Source: Mytilus californianus (lineage: Eukaryota; Mollusca; Bivalvia; Mytilida; Mytilidae). From it: a stretch of 64,000 nucleotides of DNA. The stretch is taken from the NCBI RefSeq assembly GCF_021869535.1, contig NW_026262701.1:41605278-41669277 (forward strand), given 5' to 3'. A model generated the notes under the pieces. The model worked only from the letters and a program-made list of their open reading frames with translations, searched no databases and was not told where the DNA came from. Position 1 is the stretch's first letter, and every line of letters begins with the position of its first letter. The position numbers and the translations under genes are program-made. Positions 57,801 through 64,000 of the stretch are shown here, piece after piece.

Positions 57801-60170
57801 GCAACATGACCAACTTAGTTAAAATAGAACATAAATGTAAGATGCAAGCTTGGTAACCGTTAAAGATGGGGAAGATCTGACGGGCAGAAAGGTTCAGGTT
57901 TTTGAGATATACCTACTATCAATTTACACCAAAACTGTCAGACTACTTTTGATAGGAGTTACTGCCCTTAAATGACTATGGTTCGCTAGTAAAACAAAAA
58001 TTCATATTTACCTTTAATCTTGAAAACAAGAAAAGATAGAGAGAAATTTTAAATAACATAGATGATTATCAAGTCAAAATCTACAAATAAATCAACATGA
58101 CCGAAATTACCCATTTTTGCGTTTTAATCTATTTTTTTTAAAACGATAATAGATAAAGAGACATAAGGAAAAAAGAAAAACGGTCAACAGGGAAAGATCT
58201 TTTGGAATTTGTCAAACATCTGAAGTCATTGGTCGACTCCTTATAGGTGTTATTATCCCTACTAAATGGCCATTCTTTACAAACTAAACTGTAAACTTAA
58301 AAAACGACCAGAAAGACAATGCAAGATCTGCAAATAAATTACCATGGTTGAAAATGTCCGTCGACTACATGAGTTATTGGCCTTTCAGAATGATTGTTTC
58401 CAATTTTTTTGCAAAAAACTGTAAAAGATAAAGAAAAAATTATTAGAAAGATTATATCACCAAAATGAGATTTTAGTCATGAATTATATTCTAGTCCATA
58501 ATGTTGAAAATACATATAAATCCAGGTGAGCTTAATAAGCATCATACGTAACAAAAGTGATCGTGTAGTTCCAAAGAATATAATTCAGTTGAGTTTTAAA
58601 CACAGTCCTATTGTTTTCACTCCGTGTTGACAGTAATGAGCTCTACTATATGAGCACTTTTTGGATTTGCCAAATACAACTACCTTTTTACCGATGTTTT
58701 GAATTTTTTCAATATGTTGAATGAACATGACAAATTTAGTCACACAGTTCTTCCAAACTACAGAACATATTAATAAGTTCATATTTGATCAGTGATGCAT
58801 TGCAACGTGTGTGCGCTTTTCGGATCTCTCAGCGGTAATTCCTATTTTCCGAGACTTTGAATAGCAAGTGGAGGTATGCTTAGCATGATAGCGCGTGTTT
58901 CTTCTTGTAAATCCTTCATACTAGTACTATTACGATTTTGTAATCAGTAGCAAAGATTAGGCTTCTCAAATATATTATCGTCTACCATCCATTTGATATT
59001 GTTCTTGACACAGTGTTAAACTGTTTATTGTATTAACTCTTGAAGGAGAAGTCTCTTCTATGCATAAACTCTCAAATCATGACCATATGCGTATACTCGT
59101 ATGGTTCGACCATACGCATATTATCGAACCATGCAAGTGTATACTCGTTTGGTTATAAACAGGCCGGACCATATCAGTATTTAAACCATATATATAAAAT
59201 GTCTGAATAATAGCCAACGATAAATCTTACGGGGCGATGGATCATATAATTATGATACAGTACACTAAAAAATAAAATATATATTAAGCAAGTCTAAAAG
59301 GGTACAACATCACCAAAAACATAAAATATGGACAACTGTTAAATATTTCGGATAACTATAATCGATGTCAAATGGTTCTTATCTTGACATGTGGTAGTCA
59401 CACTGTAATAGTAATCTTGATCGTTATACAAATTATCACGAATCAGTACGCTGGTAATTTTTTTCAATATTGATGTTTAGGAGGAGGAATAAATTCCTTA
59501 AAACTGTAAGAGTCCTGTTCTGAAGCCTGAGTTACTGGAAACAAGTGATGGTAGGGACTCATTCTATGTTTTTTCATTAATGCCCTCTGGGGAAACTGTC
59601 CTTAACTTCCTTATCCAAAAACTTTCCCAAGCAAGTCTGTCGGCCCTTGACCAAACCCCAACGAGTTATCCGAAATATTTAACACTTGTTTATGACTTTA
59701 TTTTTTTTTTGTGATGTTGTGCCCTTTTAGACTTGCTTATTTTATATATATATATATATATATAGATAGATAGATAGAAAGATATTTTTCGAATTAATCC
59801 TTACTTCATTTGCTGGAACATACAGTTCGTTTTCCGGACCAAAATCGACACAAACGTTTTCGTCCTTAAGTGATACCAAAGGCGTAAGGGGCATGTAACA
59901 TTTCACATTTCACTCTCCCACCACCCACCACCCCACAACCTAATTAAAATTCCGTCTGTTCCCATTGATTTGTCGTACTAATTTTCTGGAAATTGTGCAG
60001 CTGTTTACAAAGGAGCCTGGTGGTATTACTCATGTCATAGTGCTAATCTGAATGGACTCTACCTATCCGGAAAACATTCCTCTTATGCTGATGGAATAAA
60101 CTGGTCTACGTGGAGAGGTCCTCATTACTCATTGAAAACCACAGCAATGATGATAAGGAGACTGAAATAA
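51790..60170 (+). CDS. Secreted fibrinogen-related domain (FReD) protein, five exons
   Basis: Exons 51790-51868, 53083-53231, 54830-54926, 56582-56746 and 60001-60170 join in phase with GT-AG borders to 660 nt (219 residues plus stop). Residues 1 to about 21 form a signal peptide (hydrophobic [18 protein letters not shown]). A short linker leads to a FReD from about residue 36: [90 protein letters not shown], then [18 protein letters not shown] and a C-terminal AMMIRRLK. FReD proteins of molluscs are secreted lectin-like recognition molecules of the FREP/ficolin type; the ligand is unknown here. The stretch of about 25 residues that usually holds the DxDND calcium loop and the cysteine pairing with SCH is absent, so this may be a defective, diverged or incompletely resolved gene. 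Poly-A signals follow at 60166 and 60211. Confidence 0.8.
52075..52200 (+). repeat. Mussel 3'-tail repeat in FReD intron 1
   Basis: GCCATAGCGTTGTCAGTTTC, ATTGACTTAAGACTTTTGAA and CCCCCTGGTATCTTCTGCCT. Intron 1 otherwise (51869-53082) holds nothing recognised. Confidence 0.6.
53083..53231 (+). CDS. FReD gene exon 2: N-terminal FReD
   Basis: The acceptor is AATTTAG (53076-53082), the only AG in the open part of this frame, and its phase completes the split codon from exon 1. It encodes [19 protein letters not shown] through [13 protein letters not shown]. Donor ACG|GTAAGA. The open frame extends upstream to 53013, but no acceptor is available there. Confidence 0.8.
53519..53904. mobile_element. 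386-bp MITE in FReD intron 2
   Basis: Perfect 19-bp terminal inverted repeats: GAGTGCATTTCTTTCTAAC (53519-53537) and its inverse (53886-53904). Internally ACGATGTATTTGTTTCTAC occurs twice (about 53715 and 53814), along with many CGTTTG/CAAACG words. Flanks ATATTTAA and ATAATTGC match at 5 of 8 positions, which might be a decayed 8-bp duplication. No transposase. Confidence 0.75.
53905..54829. other. Remainder of FReD intron 2
   Basis: Short frames at 53974-54186 and 54443-54739 have no recognisable domain. I see no skipped exon. Confidence 0.5.
54830..54926 (+). CDS. FReD gene exon 3
   Basis: Acceptor TTATATTAG, donor TTAG|GTATG. Encodes [19 protein letters not shown] through GSLQNEFWL, the conserved RR.dG..dF.R.W..Y..GFG....EFWLG block. 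Confidence 0.85.
54927..56581. other. FReD intron 3
   Basis: Contains an AT microsatellite at about 55449-55470, a G-rich stretch near 55514, and a scrap (54978-55010) resembling the TGTTGGATAGTTGT...CTCATT...CAAT part of a mussel repeat also present near 60345. No exon recognised. Confidence 0.5.
56582..56746 (+). CDS. FReD gene exon 4
   Basis: Acceptor TTACTTTTCAG, donor GCAG|GTAGC. Encodes [39 protein letters not shown] and [13 protein letters not shown]. It corresponds to the GN..ih.LT......LRidl.d... region of the domain. Confidence 0.85.
57009..57156. repeat. 148-bp hairpin-forming inverted repeat in FReD intron 4
   Basis: The outer 26 bp, starting ATTGAATGCTTCTTTTTGTA, pair perfectly with 57131-57156. 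Inner blocks GTAAAACGTTGACCG / CGGTCAACGGTTTTAC pair with one bulge. The tip region contains TGAAGCGC-GGAA-GCGCTTCA (57071-57090), a perfect 8-bp stem. Confidence 0.9.
57615..58400 (+). repeat. Long dispersed bivalve repeat in FReD intron 4
   Basis: It starts with a self-complementary type head (CTGACCCAAAGAGTCAAATG), followed by GGCGTCCGTCGTCGTCCGTA, ACTTTTACAAAAATGTTCTC, TAGGAGTTACTGCCCTTAAA and ATCTACAAATAAATCAACAT. I recognise this family as very abundant in mussels and other bivalves. A second copy lies at 61385-61600, with degenerate scraps at 16752-16830 and 62310-62360. Confidence 0.7.
59085..59200. repeat. Tandem/inverted ACCATA-GTATACTCGT element
   Basis: GCGTATACTCGTATGGTTCG is followed by ACCATACGCATA, then about 60 bp later GTGTATACTCGTTTGGTTA and ACCATATCAGTAT. 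The two units are related in tandem and partly self-complementary. Confidence 0.55.
59744..59780 (+). repeat. Compound microsatellite (TA)n(GATA)n
   Basis: TA run followed by about four GATA units. Confidence 0.9.
60001..60170 (+). CDS. FReD gene exon 5: C-terminal FReD and stop
   Basis: Acceptor AATTGTGCAG; phase 2 bases complete GCT. Encodes [38 protein letters not shown] and AMMIRRLK, then TAA at 60168. This is the typical family C-terminus. Confidence 0.88.
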
Positions 60171-60210
60171 AAAAATAGAAAAAAAAAGATTTTTGTATCG
60201 TCTGCATGAA

Positions 60211-60216
60211 AATAAA
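60211..60216 (+). terminator. Candidate poly-A signal of the FReD gene
   Basis: AATAAA 41 bp past the stop codon. Another AATAAA overlaps the stop at 60166-60171 and is too close to be the likely one. Confidence 0.5.
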
Positions 60217-60324
60217 AACATTCTACCATATAAGTCGTTCATTCATCGTACGTCAGTTCCCTCGTCAGCGCACACATCACGTTGTGCATGTTTTTCCTGC
60301 AGAGTCCTAAATGGATTGAAACTA

Positions 60325-60400
60325 CATATACTTCATTTGAACGTTGGTGGCTAGTTGTCTCATTTGCAATTAAACCACATCCCCTTTTTTATATTTACAG
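60325..60400 (+). repeat. Mussel repeat 3' end fragment
   Basis: GTTGGTGGCTAGTTGTCTCA and AACCACATCCCCTTTTTTAT. A related scrap is at 54978-55010. Confidence 0.5.
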
Positions 60401-60734
60401 TTTTTACACTGTACAAAAAGTTCTAATCGAGATCATTTTTGACTGGTGTTTACCCAACGAGTTGGACTATTGCGCCAGTACAGGATGACGTATGATGAGA
60501 GCCATTATTTTACCTTGAAATTATAAAATTTGTAGAATTAAACAAGACTTTCAAAACTATGTTTATTGCATTGATAAATGAACAGGTTAACATAATCAGG
60601 AAACTTTAGTGCAGAAAGGTCACAAGTTGAAAGACCTAAAGCTTCGCCGAAAAAGATATTTTAAAGATATAATCATCTTTATACAATACATTTGGAGGCA
60701 AACTATTTTTTGGGGTTCTGATATCAGTCCGACT

Positions 60735-61075
60735 AATGAAGATTTGAATAGATATAGGAAGATGTGGTATGGGTGCCAATGAGACAACTCTCCATCCAAA
60801 TTACAATTTATAAAAGTAAACCATTATAGGTCAAGGTACGGCCTTCAACACGGAGCATTGGCTCACACCGAACAGCAAGCTATAAAGGGCCCCAAAAAAT
60901 TACTAGTGTAAAACCATTCAAACGGAAAAACCAACGGTCTAATCTATATAAAAACGAGAAACAAAACACGTATGAACCACATAAACAGACGACAACTACT
61001 GTAATCAGATTCCTGACTTAGGACAGATGCAAACATTTGCAGCGGGATTAAACGTTTTAATGGAAGAATGTTCTT
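60735..61075 (+). repeat. Dispersed mussel repeat
   Basis: GATGTGGTATGGGTGCCAAT, CTCTCCATCCAAATTACAAT, GCCTTCAACACGGAGC, CAGCAAGCTATAAAGGGCCC, CCAACGGTCTAATCTATATA and GCGGGATTAAACGTTTTAAT. It is remembered as highly abundant in Mytilus. A diverged inverted scrap is at about 2840-2905. Confidence 0.7.
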
Positions 61076-61379
61076 GCTAGATTTATTATACTTTTTGGGT
61101 TTCAAATCCATGAGACCAAAAATAGTAGCCTTATTATCAATTGCCAGTCTAATTTACATACAAGCCCCTCGGGAGATAGGAATAAACAGTCAACCGTATT
61201 GTCGATATAAAATTACCCCCAACTTATTGTTTAAGTAATTTTATTTTCATCTTCTGCAGACACGTCATCGCCGCCATCGGATAATTAACATTCTTTTGTG
61301 ATGCGTCTTGAATTAGTAAAAAAAAACAATGGACACATTTACCAGTACAGCAGCCGAATAACTTGTATGTGCTCTTTAT

Positions 61380-61610
61380 GTCACCTGATCCACAGGACCA
61401 GGGTTAACTTTACCTACCACTTGGCGTGCGCCGTATGTCGTCGTCCGTTAATTTTTACAAAATTCTCCTCCTCTGAAACAACTAAGCCAAATGTAAATGA
61501 ATTTAACACAATCATCATTGGGGTGTCGAGTTTTGCAAAAGTGTCCGATGACACCGCCTGACAACCAACACTGCCAACATAGCTTAAAATAGATCGAAAC
61601 GGTAAAATTC
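61380..61610 (+). repeat. Second copy of the long bivalve repeat
   Basis: CACTTGGCGTGCGCCGTATG, CGTCGTCCGTTAATTTTTAC, AATTCTCCTCCTCTGAAACA and CAATCATCATTGGGGTGTCG. The frames on both strands (61298-61647) come from this repeat. Confidence 0.7.
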
Positions 61611-61949
61611 CAGTTTTGTGTATTATCTTGAAAAGCGATATATGCATTTTATGATGGTATGATACTAAGCCCCTAACGAGAAGGATTGTGCTTGATTTTC
61701 ATATGATGAAGACATAATCTTTCAATCAATTTAATTTAGATCTGAAGCTGGCATGTCAGTAACTGCTAGTAGTCCTTTGTTAATTTATGTATCATTGTCA
61801 TTTTGCTTAGTTTCTTCTGTTACCTATTCTGACATCGGACTCGGACTTCTTTTAAACTGAGTTTTACTGTGCTTATTGCTGTGTTTTTGTTTATTCTACA
61901 TTGGCTAGAGGTATAGGGGGGGGGGGGGGGGTTGAGATCTCACAAAACT

Positions 61950-62250
61950 TGTTTAACCGCGCCGCATTTTTGCCCCTGTCCCAAGTCAGGAGCCTCTGGG
62001 TTTTTTTAGTCTTGTATGTTTTATTTAATTTTAGTTCATTTATATATTTCGGAGTTTAGTGTGACGTCCATTTTCACATAACTAGTACACATTTTTTTTT
62101 AGGGGCCAGCTGAAGCCCGCCTCCGGGTGCGGGATTATCTCGCTGTGTTGAAGACCCATTGATGGCCTTGTGCTGTTTTCTGCTCTTTTGTCGGGTTTTT
62201 GTCTCTTTGACACATTCCCCATTCCATTCTCAATTTATATATGGAGGAAA
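61950..62250 (+). repeat. Dispersed mussel repeat
   Basis: CGCCGCATTTTTGCCCCTGT, CCCAAGTCAGGAGCCTCTGG, GGGGCCAGCTGAAGCCCGCC, TCCGGGTGCGGGATTATCTC and GTCTCTTTGACACATTCCCC, in the order I remember from an abundant Mytilus family. A scrap of the last block is inverted at 47481-47503. Confidence 0.7.
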
Positions 62251-62359
62251 AATCTGTCAGGTGTAAACAAAAAAGTTCAAAGTGTTGAGATCTCTCTGCT
62301 GTTCTTTTACATCAAACGACTTTTTATAATAGGAGCTATTGCCCTTGAATGACGAATTT

Positions 62360-64000
62360 TACCATCTTTTATTTTTTGTCAAATCATCATATCTTACAAT
62401 TAAATTGACCCGTTTAATATTATGGCTATTACTGGGTCGATAGCTCTGCTGCTGGACTGTTTGTCAGCATTTCGTTACTGCTAACTAAAATGACATGAGG
62501 ATTGAAAAAGATTTATGCGAATTTTAAGAAATTTGCACACATGGACAAATTAACTAAAACGCTTATCATACACGAAGGAAACAACCTGTTAAATAAACCA
62601 TCAATATGCATTTAGACATAAGCAACACACAAATACACCGGCATTCAAATGATCATGTTTCTACAAACCACAGTACAGCCGGCTACAATTTACAGCTTTT
62701 GAAACGTGTGGTTGCACAAGGTGTTATATGCCAACCGACATAAAACTCTCTGCTGATAGTGTTTATTTAAATCGAGTTTATATCAAAATTATATTATATC
62801 TTTTGCAAAGGAATGTAAAAGAGTATCTTTAAATACCATGCATGTGCAAGAATCATGCTATCTTCAATCTCCTGGGAGAAAACATGTCAGATGATCAATA
62901 TATACTGACGGACTTTAAAAACGCAACACTAGATTATTCTTTTTAATTCTCATTTTCAAATATGCCATTCATGTAAATAAATGTATAAACATAAATTTCA
63001 TTGCCTAAAAAAAGTTTGCAGTTCGAAAGTTGAATTGATTAAGTCATGTGTAATGTTCAAATCATGTGGTGTGCACTGAAACCCTGGTTTTCCTCTTATC
63101 AATGGACGTGTTTCCGTCGAAGGCAATGACTGTCTGTAACTAGCGCCTAAAAGATTTACAGAAAAGTTTATCGGTTCTGTTGGGGAAGTTTTTAGTTCTG
63201 TTTTGTACCTCTTGAAAAAGAGTTGATGTAAGATGAATGATAATGACAATTTCATGAAATACAAGGATATAATTATATAGTTATTTTAAAGGAATAGCGC
63301 TTTTGTTGCTGTTTCTCCTCTTGATTGTTAACAGCAAGATTCATAGCTTCCGCATTTCCTAAGGATCTCAACAGACATTGTATTTTGCCCCCTATATGTC
63401 GAATTGTTATTTTTGTCGCGGTCTGGTTAACGCATACCCCATACCCCTTTTCATTCACGCCGTGAGTCCTTGAATTGGTTAGAAACATACGTTTATTATA
63501 GAAGATAAGTCATATATAAGTAACTATGTCAACTTAGCATTTATCATCTGAATATTTGGATTGTTTCATATTTTTCAGAAATTATATGATGCATGTCGTC
63601 CCATTATAATGGTTACTGTCAGGGTGCACTTTAATTAATTTACCGCTATTTCATTGGGTATTTCGTTTATGTAATAGTTTTTAAGTAACTTGATATAAAA
63701 ATGAGTAACAATCAATGGTAAGCATGAATAGTCGTTATATGAGGATCAATAATGATTTGAAAAAAAAATCACCAAAATGTGTGTTGCTTTTTTAAAGTCC
63801 CTCAGTATGCAATGAATTTAAATTGAGAAATAAAGCAAAAAGCATAAAAGATTCATTTAAAGTCGGTTATACATATAACAATATAACATAAGCTCTGTAG
63901 AGCTTTTATCCGACATACATATATATGATAAGCACAAGACATAAAACACATGAAACAGTAAGCACATCATGCAAAGAATAAATAAATGGTATCAGCACAG
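62360..64000. other. Intergenic, nothing recognised
   Basis: Minus-strand frames at 62998-63264 and 63273-63488 have no domain I recognise. They could be weak relics of repeats, but I cannot support a gene. Confidence 0.5.

Larger units (their letters stand above)
58401..59998. other. Rest of FReD intron 4
   Basis: Scanned by eye for an exon encoding a DxDND-type calcium loop; none found. Holds the tandem element at 59085-59200 and a microsatellite at 59744-59780. Confidence 0.5.

Noticed and set aside
59979..60000. Extending FReD exon 5 upstream because GGAAATTGTGCA reads G-N-C-A, like the canonical NCA before the last exon
   Set aside because: There is an in-frame TAA at 59979 and no AG acceptor between it and the CAG at 59998-60000. 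The match is best explained as the acceptor sequence itself.
63520..64000. tRNA or other small RNA gene at the right end or elsewhere
   Set aside because: No A-box/B-box pair with a cloverleaf could be assembled by eye anywhere in the window.

Overview
This is AT-rich, intron-bearing eukaryotic DNA, most likely from a marine bivalve and probably a mytilid mussel (Mytilus or a close relative). That assignment rests on several dispersed repeats I recognise from memory as mussel/bivalve families (near 3.6, 4.7, 42.3, 46.5, 57.6, 60.7, 61.4 and 62.0 kb), a secreted fibrinogen-related gene, and a decayed gene of the bivalve-expanded Mab-21/cGAS-like nucleotidyltransferase family. No database search was possible. 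There are no prokaryotic features.

Layout. 1-5.3 kb is intergenic, with a broken reverse-transcriptase retroelement on the minus strand (about 3.5-4.3 kb) and other repeat fragments. 5331-40340 is one 35,010-bp structure that reads best as a single giant inverted-repeat (foldback-type, non-autonomous) mobile element. Its outermost termini are inverted copies of each other and it is bordered by a perfect 9-bp direct repeat, CACTTTTTG (5322-5330 and 40341-40349). It is a hierarchical palindrome: outer unique arms (5331-5992 and 39475-40340), two oppositely oriented arrays of the same 167-bp satellite (5993-14850, degenerate, about 53 monomers; 17214-39474, highly homogenised, about 133 monomers), an inner pair of inverted arms carrying CRE/ETS-like, CArG-like and AP-1-like motifs (14872-15433 and 15878-16556), and an A/T-rich loop in the middle. 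No transposase is encoded.

40.4-48.3 kb is repeat-rich. It holds a second, smaller inverted-repeat element (40.9-42.1 kb), a clean 697-bp MITE with TTAA target duplications (42430-43126), the Mab-21/cGLR-like pseudogene (43966-45190), a second retroelement relic, and two direct copies of a repeat at 47.07 and 48.06 kb. About 48.7-51.7 kb shows nothing I can identify.

51790-60170 is the one gene that looks expressible: a five-exon, plus-strand gene for a secreted fibrinogen-related-domain (FReD) lectin-like protein. All exons join in phase (660 nt, 219 residues plus stop). The segment that normally carries the calcium-binding loop and one disulphide cysteine is not visible. Its introns hold a 386-bp MITE, a strong 148-bp hairpin and several dispersed repeats. 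60.2-64 kb is intergenic, with three more mussel-type repeats.

The mobile elements and the two gene loci are not an operon-like unit. The window is best seen as an immune-type gene neighbourhood (FReD lectin, cGLR-like relic) beside a very large satellite-bearing palindromic element.
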